This document shows, in pieces, positions 18,001 through 25,914 of a stretch of DNA of 64,000 nt. Each line of letters starts with the position of its first letter. Positions within the stretch are counted from its first letter, which is position 1. A program made the translations under genes and the position numbers. The notes under the pieces were generated by a model. It worked only from the letters and a program-made list of their open reading frames with translations. It had not been told where the DNA came from and did not search any database. This stretch comes from Ilumatobacteraceae bacterium (GTDB lineage Bacteria; Actinomycetota; Acidimicrobiia; Acidimicrobiales; Ilumatobacteraceae), in assembly GCA_033344875.1 (NCBI GenBank), contig JAWPMO010000001.1:3311595-3375594 (forward strand), given 5' to 3'.

Positions 18001-19737
18001 TCAGCCACCGACGAGTTCATCGCGCAGCGTGCGCTTCACGAACTTGCCGTTGGCGTTGCGCGGGAGCTCCTGGGAGCGGAACCAGATCGAGGTGGGGACC
18101 TTGAACTTCGCGAGGCGCTCGGCCAGGAACTCGGTGAGCTCGTCGTCGGTCATCGAGCCCCCCGAACGGAGCACGACCGCGGCGCCGACGGCTTCGCCCA
18201 GCCGATCGTCGGGCACGCCGAACACCGCCGCCTCGGCGACGTCCGGATGCTCGTAGATCGCCGCCTCGACCTCGGCGCAGTACACGTTCTCGCCGCCACG
18301 CAGCACCATGTCCTTGACCCGGTCGACGATGAACACGAACCCGTCCTCGTCGATGCGGGCGATGTCGCCCGTCCGGAACCACCCGTCGACGATCGCGTCG
18401 GCGGTCGCATCGGGCCGGTTGAGATACCCCTTGATCACGATCGAACCGCGGACGCAGAGCTCGCCGAGCGCATCGGGACCCTCGACGACCTCGCCGTCGG
18501 CGTTCTCCAGTTTCGCGTCGAGCGTCGGGACCACTCGCCCGCACGACGCCGGTTTGGCCGTGTACAGCGTGGCCTGGTTCGCCGTGACGATCCCGTGTGT
18601 CTCGGTCAGGCCGTACCCGGTCGACGGTGCGCCACCGGCGAGCGACCGGTCGATCTTGGCGACCAGATCGGGCTGGATCGGCGCCCCGCCGCCGCCCATG
18701 CCCTTGACCGAGGAGGTGTCGCGGATCGCCCAGTCGGGATGCATCAGCATCTCGCGGCTCATCGTCGGTACGCCGGAGAAGTTCGTGACCCGCTCGCGCT
18801 CGATCAGTTCGAGCGCCCGAGCGGCGTCCCACTTGTACATGAAGACGATCGCGCCGCCCGCGAGGGTGCAGGGTTGGAGCAGGCAGTTGTTCGCGGTGAC
18901 GTGAAACAGCGGCGTCGGCGCCATGAACACGGGCGGGGTCGCGGCCGGGTCGGGCGGGGTGACCGGCGTTCCGGCGGCGGCCGCCGCCTTGGCCTCGGCC
19001 ATCGCCGACACCGTCGCCATGAACGCAAGGTTCATCACGTTGTGCACCGACCCGCGATGGGTGAGCTGTGCACCTTTCGGGAAGCCGGTGGTGCCGGACG
19101 TGTAGAAGATCGTGGCGTCGTCGTCGGGGTCGATCTCGGCAGGTGGCAGGGCGGCGGGCGCGTCGGTCGGATCGACGACGTCGTCCCAGCGGGCCGCGTC
19201 GTCGGGCAGTTCGCGTTCGCTCCGCACTGCGACGACGTGGAGGGGCAGTTCGGCCCGGAGACCGTCGAGGACCGGCAGCACCCCCTCGAGTCGTTCGTCG
19301 TCGGCGATCAGCACCTTCGGGCGTGAGTCGCGGAGGCCGAACTCCATTTCGGTACTGGTCCACCAGGCGTTCATGCCGACGACCGCAGCACCGATCGACA
19401 CCGTCGCCCAGTACCCGATGACCCATTCTGGGTAGTTCCGCATGGCGATCGCGACCCGGTCACCGGACCCGACACCGTGCTCGTCACGGAGCACTCCGGC
19501 GAGTGCACGAACCCGCGCGTCGACCTCGGCGTAGGTGAGCCGCTCGTCTTCGTAGACGATGTAGGTCTTGTCACCGTGGAATGTCGCCAACTCCCAGAGC
19601 GACCGCATCGAGGGCGGGGCATTGTCGTACACCCGCATCGGGTTGCCCCGTACCTCCAGGTCGGTCATGGCGAAGGCAGCGCCCGCAGCGGTCAGTTCGT
19701 CCCAGGCCTCGTTGAAGTGCTCGATCACCCGCCCCAT
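18001..19737 (-). CDS. AMP-dependent acyl-CoA synthetase
   Basis: 578 aa. P-loop FYTSGTTGFPKGAQLTH, adenylate motif YGLTETHG, the GWFRTGDIARIDEDGFVFIV segment, hinge RVKDMVLRGGENVYCAEVE and the catalytic Lys near the end in NANGKFVKRTL. Length and the LRDELVGG end match fatty-acyl-CoA ligases of the FadD/acyl-activating family. ATG 19737 is chosen; an open frame continues further upstream only because it runs over engB. It lies tail to tail with the transglutaminase gene (7 bp) and 43 bp from the engB stop, same strand. Confidence 0.9.
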   Translation of the reverse strand: MGRVIEHFNEAWDELTAAGAAFAMTDLEVRGNPMRVYDNAPPSMRSLWELATFHGDKTYIVYEDERLTYAEVDARVRALAGVLRDEHGVGSGDRVAIAMRNYPEWVIGYWATVSIGAAVVGMNAWWTSTEMEFGLRDSRPKVLIADDERLEGVLPVLDGLRAELPLHVVAVRSERELPDDAARWDDVVDPTDAPAALPPAEIDPDDDATIFYTSGTTGFPKGAQLTHRGSVHNVMNLAFMATVSAMAEAKAAAAAGTPVTPPDPAATPPVFMAPTPLFHVTANNCLLQPCTLAGGAIVFMYKWDAARALELIERERVTNFSGVPTMSREMLMHPDWAIRDTSSVKGMGGGGAPIQPDLVAKIDRSLAGGAPSTGYGLTETHGIVTANQATLYTAKPASCGRVVPTLDAKLENADGEVVEGPDALGELCVRGSIVIKGYLNRPDATADAIVDGWFRTGDIARIDEDGFVFIVDRVKDMVLRGGENVYCAEVEAAIYEHPDVAEAAVFGVPDDRLGEAVGAAVVLRSGGSMTDDELTEFLAERLAKFKVPTSIWFRSQELPRNANGKFVKRTLRDELVGG

Positions 19738-19780
19738 GATGCCCGACCCCTCGTCGGTCGGGCGACCGGGGGGTCGCCGT

Positions 19781-20365
19781 TCAGGCGAGGTGGCCGACGA
19801 CGAGGCCGCGGAGCTGGTCGATGTTGACGCCCTTGGCCGCACTGACCCAGACGATGTCGCCGGTCTCGAGCATGCAGCCCTGCGCCAGCTCGCGTTTGCG
19901 GGTGGGTCGCTTGGACGACTTGACCTTGTCCATCTTGGTCGCCACGATCGTGTGCGGCACCTCGTTCTCGCGCAGCCAGGCGAGCATCTGCTGGTCGAGC
20001 GGGGTGGGACCGATCGCACCGTCGACGAGCACGAACACCATCTCGAGCCCGTCGCGTCCGAGCAGGTACCCCTCGATCATCTCGGGCCATTCGCGCCGCA
20101 CGTGGCCGGGCACCTTGGCATACCCGTAGCCCGGCAGGTCGACGACGGTGCCGCCGTCGCGGTGCTCGAACAGGTTGATGAGTTGCGTGCGGCCCGGCGT
20201 GTTGGACACCCGGGCGAGCTGCTTCTGGTTGGCCAGGGCGTTGATCAGCGACGACTTGCCGACGTTGGATCGACCGACGAAGGCGACCTCGGCGTCGCTC
20301 TCGGGCAACTGGCCGGTGTGCTTGGCCGACGACACGAACTTGATCTGCAGCGGTCGTCCGGACAT
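19781..20365 (-). CDS. engB: ribosome-biogenesis GTPase EngB (YsxC)
   Basis: 194 aa, standard size. G1 GRSNVGKSS at 31-39, G2 with TPGRTQ at 57-61, G3 DLPGYGY at 76-82, G4 ATKMDKVKSSKR and G5 VSAAKG. Family members bind the 50S subunit precursor and are often essential. ATG 20365 has no ribosome binding site and sits 6 nt after TACACT, indicating a leaderless transcript. The acyl-CoA synthetase downstream may be cotranscribed. Confidence 0.95.
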   Translation of the reverse strand: MSGRPLQIKFVSSAKHTGQLPESDAEVAFVGRSNVGKSSLINALANQKQLARVSNTPGRTQLINLFEHRDGGTVVDLPGYGYAKVPGHVRREWPEMIEGYLLGRDGLEMVFVLVDGAIGPTPLDQQMLAWLRENEVPHTIVATKMDKVKSSKRPTRKRELAQGCMLETGDIVWVSAAKGVNIDQLRGLVVGHLA

Positions 20366-20371
20366 CCCGGC

Positions 20372-20377
20372 AGTGTA
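20372..20377 (-). promoter_or_regulatory. -10 box for engB
   Basis: TACACT on the minus strand, 6 nt before ATG 20365. It is the same hexamer as in front of moxR. Confidence 0.5.
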
Positions 20378-20447
20378 CGGGCGACAAATCCCCGGCGTCG
20401 TGGGATCGGATCTGCCACGATCGGGGGAGCGGACAGGAGGTACCGAC

Positions 20448-21080
20448 GTGCAGCAACGTCACGGATACATGTTGATCGGACTCGCCCTGGTGGCGACGTC
20501 GTGTGGCGGCGAGCAGATCGCCGAACGGATCGCCGAGAACCGGATCGAGGCCGAAGGTGGTGGCGACGTCGACATCGATCTCGACGGCGGCAACTTCTCG
20601 GTGAAGACCGAGGACGGCGAATTCTCGATCAAGACCGACGACGACGGCAACGTCTCGATCCAGGGCGGCGGTGAGAACGGTGACGAGTCGTTCACGATCG
20701 ATTCCGAGAACGGTGAGACCGTCGTCGAGAGCGACGGTGGCACGGCGGTGTTCACCCAGGGCGGCGATCTGCCCGACGGCTTCCCGTCCGACATCCCGGT
20801 GCCCTCCGACATGGCGATCATCTACGCGCAGGCGGCCAACTCCGAGGACGGCCAGGCCTTCTCGATCGCCGGGTCGTCGTCGATGTCGTTGGACGACGTG
20901 ATCGCCGACACGCAGGCCGGGCTCGAGTCGGCCGGCTATGACGAGATGCAGGTCACGACGACACCTGATGGTGCGCTGCTGACCTACCGCGGCGATACGC
21001 ACGACGTGATGGTGGTGATCGGCACCGGTGGCGACGGCGAGACCTCGGTCACGATGAACGTCACGCCGACCGACGGCTGA
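20448..21080 (+). CDS. putative lipoprotein, acidic, function unknown
   Basis: 210 aa. Start GTG 20448 follows GGACAGGAGG at 20431-20440. A short signal sequence ends with lipobox LVATSC (Cys19). The next part is unusual: repeated Gly/Asp-rich short strands (IDLDGGNFSVKTEDGEFSIK, TDDDGNVSIQGG, ENGDESFTIDSENGETVVES) that look like a beta-solenoid or beta-sheet repeat. A C-terminal globular part includes PDGFPSDIPVPSD. Such Asp-Gly repeats may bind calcium; that is speculation. No family recognised. Confidence 0.75.
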   Translation: MQQRHGYMLIGLALVATSCGGEQIAERIAENRIEAEGGGDVDIDLDGGNFSVKTEDGEFSIKTDDDGNVSIQGGGENGDESFTIDSENGETVVESDGGTAVFTQGGDLPDGFPSDIPVPSDMAIIYAQAANSEDGQAFSIAGSSSMSLDDVIADTQAGLESAGYDEMQVTTTPDGALLTYRGDTHDVMVVIGTGGDGETSVTMNVTPTDG

Positions 21081-21111
21081 CGGCGCGCTCGCGCTCCGGC
21101 GCCCCGCCCGG

Positions 21112-21321
21112 TCAACCGGCGATCAGGGTCGCGAGCGCCCAGACGGCCACGACGAACCCGAGCCCGGCGTACAGCAGACTGCGTCCGACGGGCGCTCGTT
21201 CGAGGTTGCCCTCTTCGCGCTGGACGGCCGGCGGCCGGATGATCGCGGCCAGGTTGCCGGCGAACAGTGCGCCGCCGAGCGCGAGCGCCAGGAAGGCGAG
21301 GAGGTCGTCGCCGAGGAACAT
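21112..21321 (-). CDS. small membrane protein (69 aa), unknown
   Basis: Two hydrophobic helices (residues 8-28 and 49-68) joined by a charged loop PPAVQREEGNLERAP. It resembles the small two-helix membrane proteins found beside many actinobacterial genes, but no family is recognised. Start ATG 21321 lies back to back with the acyl-CoA synthetase at 21331, leaving only 9 bp between the two start codons; the promoters must therefore overlap the opposite coding regions. Coding is supported by codon bias and a clear two-helix pattern. Confidence 0.65.
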   Translation of the reverse strand: MFLGDDLLAFLALALGGALFAGNLAAIIRPPAVQREEGNLERAPVGRSLLYAGLGFVVAVWALATLIAG

Positions 21322-21330
21322 CCCGTCATC

Positions 21331-22749
21331 ATGGCGCAGAATCCGGCGTGCGACACTGGCCGGATGGGGGCCGCGACCATCGTCGAGCTGTTCGGTCGGT
21401 CGAGGTCGACCCTGCACTTCGAGGACGGGACGCACCGGACCGCCCGCGACCTCCTCGCCGACGGCCGGCAGATCGCCGCTCGTCTGAGCGAGGCGGGCGT
21501 GCGGCGCGGCGATCGGCTGGCGCTCCACCTGCCGAACGGTCCCGAGTACGTTCGGCGCCTGCTCGCCTGCGCGGTCGGCGGGTTCGTCGCCGTCTCGGTC
21601 AACACCCGCTACTCCGACGACGAGGTCGACTCGCTGGTCGAGCGGTCGGGCGCCATCGACGTCGCGTGGCCCGAGGACCGGCCGGCCGCTCGACCCGATC
21701 CGAGCACGGGTCACGCCGACGACCCGTTCGTCGTGTTCACCACCTCGGGCACGACGAGCCGCCCGAAGATGGTGATCCACGCGCAACGGTCGATCGCCGT
21801 GCACGCCGGCGACGCAGCGACGGGTTTCGGGTACACGGTGGCCGACGTCGTGATGGTGGCGATGCCGCTGTGCGGGACGTTCGGCCTCACCTCGCTCACC
21901 GCGGCGGTGGCGGCTGACGCGACGATCGTGCTGTCCGACTTCGAACTCCGGCGGACGGCCGACCTGATCGGTCGCCATCGTGTCACCGCGATCAACGGCA
22001 GCGACGACATGTTCCACCGCCTGATCGCCCACGGCACGCCGATGGGCACGATCGACCTCGGTGGCTACGCGCGGTTCAACAGCAGCCTCGACCGGGTCGT
22101 CGCCGATGCGGAATCGGTCGGCGCGCGCCTCACGGGCCTCTACGGCATGAGCGAGGTGCAGGCGCTGTTCAGCGTGCGCGACCTCGCTGCCGACTCCTTC
22201 GATCGAGCGCGTCCGGGCGGCACGCTCGTGTCGCCGGCGGCCGCCTACCGGTTGGTCGATGACGAACTGCAGGTCAGGGGACCGAGTCTGATGGTGGGCT
22301 ACCTCGCCGAGGGTGGGGCGGAAGTCGACGGCGAACTGACCGCCGCCCATTTCGACGACGGGTGGTTCCGTACCGGCGACCTGGCGCGCGCCGACGACGA
22401 GCGGACCTTCGAGTACCTGACCCGCCGTGGCGACGCGATGCGACTCGGTGGGTTCCTGGTCGATCCGACCGAGGTCGAGGCCGTGATCACCGAGGTCGCC
22501 GGCGTCGCCGCGGCGCAGGTCGTCGCGGTCGACCGGCCTGGAGGCGCGCGACCCGTCGCGTTCGTGATCGGCACGTTCGACGAGGCCGAGGTGATCGCGC
22601 GATGCCGCGACCGAATGGCGAGGTTCAAGGTGCCGATCCGCGTGATCGGGATCGACGCATTCCCGGCCATCCCCGGCGCCAACGGCACGAAGATCCAGCG
22701 CGGCAAGCTGCGCGAGCTCGCAACATCGCTGCTGACCGACGAGGTCTGA
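21331..22749 (+). CDS. AMP-dependent synthetase/ligase
   Basis: 472 aa, short for the family (usual 500-560). P-loop variant FTTSGTTSRPKMVIHA, adenylate motif YGMSEVQALF, GWFRTGDLARADDE, hinge RRGDAMRLGGFLVDPTEVE and the catalytic Lys region ANGTKIQRGKL. It resembles short acyl-CoA ligases with a reduced N-terminal domain. An internal ATG at 21364 (MGAATIVELFG) could be the true start. Substrate unknown. It ends just before the first promoter of the secretion locus. Confidence 0.88.
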   Translation: MAQNPACDTGRMGAATIVELFGRSRSTLHFEDGTHRTARDLLADGRQIAARLSEAGVRRGDRLALHLPNGPEYVRRLLACAVGGFVAVSVNTRYSDDEVDSLVERSGAIDVAWPEDRPAARPDPSTGHADDPFVVFTTSGTTSRPKMVIHAQRSIAVHAGDAATGFGYTVADVVMVAMPLCGTFGLTSLTAAVAADATIVLSDFELRRTADLIGRHRVTAINGSDDMFHRLIAHGTPMGTIDLGGYARFNSSLDRVVADAESVGARLTGLYGMSEVQALFSVRDLAADSFDRARPGGTLVSPAAAYRLVDDELQVRGPSLMVGYLAEGGAEVDGELTAAHFDDGWFRTGDLARADDERTFEYLTRRGDAMRLGGFLVDPTEVEAVITEVAGVAAAQVVAVDRPGGARPVAFVIGTFDEAEVIARCRDRMARFKVPIRVIGIDAFPAIPGANGTKIQRGKLRELATSLLTDEV

Positions 22750-22754
22750 CCGAC

Positions 22755-22798
22755 GGGGACTCCTCCCCATTCCCTGGGTCCGCCCGCTTCCTTACCGT
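22755..22798 (+). promoter_or_regulatory. operator/promoter P1 of the secretion locus (GGGGA-N4-TCCCC)
   Basis: GGGGA (22755-22759), CTCC, TCCCC (22764-22768), then 24 nt, then TACCGT (22793-22798). The layout is identical at 25865 and 34216. The inverted repeat ends right at the -35 region and probably binds a dimeric regulator. The first gene starts 49 nt further with an AAGGA ribosome site. Confidence 0.75.
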
Positions 22799-22846
22799 GA
22801 TCCGTGTCGACCGATCGGGGTCGACCCGACCCACAAAGGAACGATC

Positions 22847-23116
22847 ATGGCCAACTTCACGGGGATGGACATCCCCGCCGTTCGCACCCTCTCGAAGCAG
22901 CTCAAGAGCCGGGCCGATGAGATCCAGACCATCAGCCAGCAGCTGACGTCGCAGCTCGACTCCACTCCCTGGAACGGACCCGACCGGCAGCAGTTCCACG
23001 GCGAGTGGAACGGCCGCTACCGCCAGGCGCTCAACACCGTGGTCCAGGGGCTCGAGCAGGCGTCACAGACGGCGCAACGCAACGCCAACGAGCAAGAGCA
23101 GGCCTCGAGCCGCTGA
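22847..23116 (+). CDS. WXG100 family protein (ESAT-6-like)
   Basis: 89 aa, the classic size. Helix-turn-helix hairpin with the W-N-G turn at residues 42-44 (a second W-N-G at 54-56). It ends with RNANEQEQAS (78-87), a motif shared by the other three WXG proteins of the locus and a candidate secretion signal; no YxxxD/E motif is present. Such proteins are exported by FtsK/SpoIIIE-type ATPases as dimers. ATG 22847 follows AAAGGAACG. It is followed 12 bp later by a second WXG gene, so a heterodimer with that protein is likely. Confidence 0.9.
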   Translation: MANFTGMDIPAVRTLSKQLKSRADEIQTISQQLTSQLDSTPWNGPDRQQFHGEWNGRYRQALNTVVQGLEQASQTAQRNANEQEQASSR

Positions 23117-23128
23117 GGCTGATCCGTC

Positions 23129-23401
23129 ATGCCGATGTTCGGTGCCGACATCGCCGCCCTGCGCGGTCTCGCGTGGTCGCTGCGACGCAAGCGGCAGGAG
23201 ATCGACGAGAGCCGCCGGAGGTTGGCCGCGATCGTCGACAGCCTGCCGTGGACCGGCGTCGACCACGACCGGTTCGTCGACGAGTGGCGATGGGTGCACG
23301 GCCCGGCCCTGATGGCGATCGCCACCGAGTTGTCGCAGGCGTCGAGCCAGGCGACGTATCACGCCGACCGCCAGGAGCAGGCGTCGCGTCGTCGCGCCTG
23401 A
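23129..23401 (+). CDS. second WXG100-like protein
   Basis: 90 aa. W-T-G turn at residues 41-43, strongly basic first helix (SLRRKRQEIDESRRRLAAIV) and C-terminal YHADRQEQASRRRA, which shares the A-x-x-Q-x-Q-A-S motif with its neighbour. Size and tandem placement fit the second half of an EsxA/EsxB-type pair. It sits 12 bp behind the first WXG gene and 16 bp before the long WXG protein, all in one operon. Confidence 0.88.
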   Translation: MPMFGADIAALRGLAWSLRRKRQEIDESRRRLAAIVDSLPWTGVDHDRFVDEWRWVHGPALMAIATELSQASSQATYHADRQEQASRRRA

Positions 23402-23417
23402 CCGCACGAGGAACCCC

Positions 23418-24488
23418 ATGCCCGCCACCATGCCCGCCACCATGATCGGCGCCGACGCCGATGAACTGGAACGCATCGCCGGAACACTGCGCTCGGTTGC
23501 CGATGAGCTCGACAGCCATGCCGGGTCGGTCACGACGACCTTGAGATCGGTGGCGTGGGTCGGTGGTGTCGCCGCCCGGTTCGGGTCGAACTGGCACGGC
23601 GGTCACCGCCCTCGGATCGCAGCGACGGCGGAGTACGTACGCGACGCCGCGCGCCAACTCGACCGCAACGCCGCCGAGCAACGCCAGGCCAGCCGTGGCG
23701 GCGGTCAGGCCGGCGGACGAGGTGGCCCTGGGCCGACGATCGGCCCACCGGTACCGGACCCGGCAGGGTCCGGTGGCTCGTCGTCGTCGATCGGCGACGC
23801 GCCCGGCAATCCGACCCTCGATCGGATCGGCGACTTGCTCACGACGTTCGGTGCCGGCCGCGATGCCGTCGAAGCACTGGCGGAGCACGCTCACCTCCTC
23901 GAAGGTGCCGGCGTCGACCGGTTGCTCGACATCCTGACCGACGACGACTTCGTGGCGTTGCTCGCCGGACTCGACAAGGTGCTCGAGGTCGGCGACGTGG
24001 TCGTCGATCTCGTCAGCGACTTCGTCGAACACCCGACCCTGCCGTTCGACGAACGGATCGTGCACGCCCTCGCCGACGCGGCGACGCTGTTCGGCATCGA
24101 TCAGGGCGTCGAGTACGCCGCGAACTTCCTCGCCCAGGCGGCCACGACGGCACTGCTCCCCGGGCTGGGTGCCGCGCTCGCGCCCTTCGCCGGACAGGCG
24201 GCCGGGGCGATCGCCGACGCCGTGATCGGCGAGATCGTCGACGCGGTCGACGGCGCGACCGACGTCGTCGACATCGCCGCCGACGGGGCCGTCGACGCGT
24301 ATCGGGCGTTCAAGGAGGCGTTCGGGCTGGTCCTCGATGCGGCGGGCGCCGTCATCGACGTCGCCGGCGACGCGGTCGACCTCGCCGGTGATGTGGCGGG
24401 CGCCGTCGTGGATGCCGGCGGCACGGTGATCGGCGCCGGAGCCGACGCGGTCGGCGGCGTCGTCGGATCACTCAACCCCTTCGACTAG
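23418..24488 (+). CDS. long WXG-headed protein, candidate type VII substrate
   Basis: 356 aa. Residues 1-95 form a WXG-like hairpin (W-V-G at 47-49) ending RNAAEQRQAS (83-92), the same tail motif as in the small WXG proteins. A Gly-rich linker follows (about 94-125), then a long Ala/Val/Asp-rich region with hydrophobic stretches (about 245-262 and 300-350) such as AGAVIDVAGDAVDLAGDVAG, repeated with GDxVD/GxxVDxAG periodicity. This looks like an LXG/PPE-like substrate or a membrane-inserting protein. No toxin domain is recognised and no immunity gene is evident. Start ATG 23418; the repeated MPATMPATM offers a second ATG at 23430. Confidence 0.75.
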   Translation: MPATMPATMIGADADELERIAGTLRSVADELDSHAGSVTTTLRSVAWVGGVAARFGSNWHGGHRPRIAATAEYVRDAARQLDRNAAEQRQASRGGGQAGGRGGPGPTIGPPVPDPAGSGGSSSSIGDAPGNPTLDRIGDLLTTFGAGRDAVEALAEHAHLLEGAGVDRLLDILTDDDFVALLAGLDKVLEVGDVVVDLVSDFVEHPTLPFDERIVHALADAATLFGIDQGVEYAANFLAQAATTALLPGLGAALAPFAGQAAGAIADAVIGEIVDAVDGATDVVDIAADGAVDAYRAFKEAFGLVLDAAGAVIDVAGDAVDLAGDVAGAVVDAGGTVIGAGADAVGGVVGSLNPFD

Positions 24489-24500
24489 GCAGGACACCGT

Positions 24501-25094
24501 ATGGACACCACCCACCCGGCGGCCACGTTCACGGCCACCCGTCACGAACTGCTCGGCGCCGAGCCCCTGCTCGCCGCTGCCGAGATCGCACGGGGTGTCT
24601 GTCGATCCGCCGATCGGACGGTCAGCGTGTTGGCGATCACGCCGACGAGGATGCGCCGGATCGACGGCTGGCTCGGCGCGGTCGGGTTCGTCACCCACGC
24701 TGCGGCGCCCGATCCGGGGCGGCCACTTCTCGGTTCGGTGTGCGATCGCGCCGAGGCCCCAGCGCTGCTGCGCCGGATCCTCGAGTCGCTCGTCGGTGCG
24801 GTTCCCGACCACGCGGCCGACGCGCCGATCGAGCTACCGGCGCTGACCGGGTTCGCCCCGGTCTCGGTCCCCGACGGCGTCGTCTGGGTCGTCGTGGTGT
24901 CCGCGACATCGATCCACGACGACCCGGAACACGTGATGTTCGCCGATTTCGACGGCTTGCTCGTGGGCGATGTGACGGCGTTCGATCGTCCGGTCCGTCT
25001 CGAACCCGTCGACGTCGACCGCGTCGACAGCCGGCTGGCCGAGCTCGCGGGCGCCTCGCCGCGGTCGGTGCGCGACCTCCTGCTCGACGACTGA
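24501..25094 (+). CDS. unknown protein of the secretion locus
   Basis: 197 aa, alpha/beta composition with no signal peptide or membrane helix. No family recognised. It contains a stretch SVPDGVVWVVVVSATSIHDD (about 128-147) that looks like a central beta-strand pair and ends in an acidic tail SVRDLLLDD. The gene lies 12 bp after the long WXG protein with AGGCAGGA before ATG 24501. Its position between substrates and machinery would suit a chaperone of the EspG type, but no sequence evidence for that is seen. Confidence 0.7.
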   Translation: MDTTHPAATFTATRHELLGAEPLLAAAEIARGVCRSADRTVSVLAITPTRMRRIDGWLGAVGFVTHAAAPDPGRPLLGSVCDRAEAPALLRRILESLVGAVPDHAADAPIELPALTGFAPVSVPDGVVWVVVVSATSIHDDPEHVMFADFDGLLVGDVTAFDRPVRLEPVDVDRVDSRLAELAGASPRSVRDLLLDD

Positions 25095-25122
25095 CCGCGG
25101 CCACCCCACCGCGCGGTGCTGC

Positions 25123-25128
25123 CAGACT
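25123..25128 (+). promoter_or_regulatory. possible -10 box for gene 25135
   Basis: CAGACT, 6 nt before ATG 25135; deviates from TANNNT at the first base, and no ribosome site is present. Confidence 0.3.
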
Positions 25129-25134
25129 GGACGG

Positions 25135-25833
25135 ATGCAACCGACTCCACCGCCGAGCGGTGAACGATGGAACGTGAACATGCCGGCCGTGATCGGTGTG
25201 GTGTTCGTGTTCCTGGTCGGTGTCGTGATCTGGGTGATCGCATCCTCCGACGGCGACGGCGACGGCGACGATGCTGCGCCCGTCGACGATCCGGCCACGT
25301 CGGGTGTCGTCACGAGCGACCAGCCGGCCACCTCCGATGGCGGGCCCACCTCCTCCACGACAGCGCCCACCACGTCACCCACCCCGCTGCCGAACACGAG
25401 CGTGGCGCCGAGCACCGCACCGACGACGGCACCCCCGACCACCCCGACCACCGCACCGCCCGTCACCGCCGCCCCCGGTGCCGGCGACGACGCGGTGCCC
25501 GGCGATCTCGGCATCCCGGGACGCGCCATGTTGCGCCCATCGTGCGACGACAGCTTCATCACCGTGCTCGCCTCGCCGATCGGTAGTCAGGCGACGGCAG
25601 ACGGCGTGGCGGCGGTGCTCGACCGATATCCCGGCTCGAGCTATCTCCGGACCGACCAGACGTGTCCGTCCCTGACCCAGTCGTCGGACGGCCAGCCGAT
25701 CTACGTGATCTTCCTCGGGCCCTTCGCGTTCGACACCGATGCGTGCGCCGCCCGCGCCGAGGGCCCCGACGGTGCGTACGCCCGCCGGCTGAGCGACGAC
25801 GTCGGCCCCGACCACACCGTCAACTGCGCCTGA
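25135..25833 (+). CDS. membrane-anchored protein with Thr/Pro-rich stalk and Cys-rich domain
   Basis: 232 aa. Short cytoplasmic N-terminus, one membrane helix (about residues 16-37, MPAVIGVVFVFLVGVVIWVI), an acidic then Thr/Pro-rich stalk (38-120) and a compact C-terminal domain with four Cys (SCDDSF, TCPSL, DACAAR, NCA), probably two disulfides. The domain reads ITVLASPIGS ... IYVIFLGPFAFDTDACAARA, which is SPOR-like in pattern and resembles sensor regions found at the end of some actinobacterial Ser/Thr kinases. It may sense the wall or assist the secretion complex; inference only. Confidence 0.7.
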   Translation: MQPTPPPSGERWNVNMPAVIGVVFVFLVGVVIWVIASSDGDGDGDDAAPVDDPATSGVVTSDQPATSDGGPTSSTTAPTTSPTPLPNTSVAPSTAPTTAPPTTPTTAPPVTAAPGAGDDAVPGDLGIPGRAMLRPSCDDSFITVLASPIGSQATADGVAAVLDRYPGSSYLRTDQTCPSLTQSSDGQPIYVIFLGPFAFDTDACAARAEGPDGAYARRLSDDVGPDHTVNCA

Positions 25834-25864
25834 ACGGCATCACCTGCTGACGCATCCAGCGGGT

Positions 25865-25908
25865 GGGGAGTTCTCCCCATGTCGCTCCGGGCCGCCGCTC
25901 GCGACGAT
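25865..25908 (+). promoter_or_regulatory. operator/promoter P2 of the secretion locus
   Basis: GGGGA (25865-25869), GTTC, TCCCC (25874-25878), 24 nt, then GACGAT (25903-25908) as a weak -10. The ATG of the phosphatase gene is 6 nt further, so this transcript is leaderless. Same spacing as P1 and P3. Confidence 0.7.
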
Positions 25909-25914
25909 GGGCCC

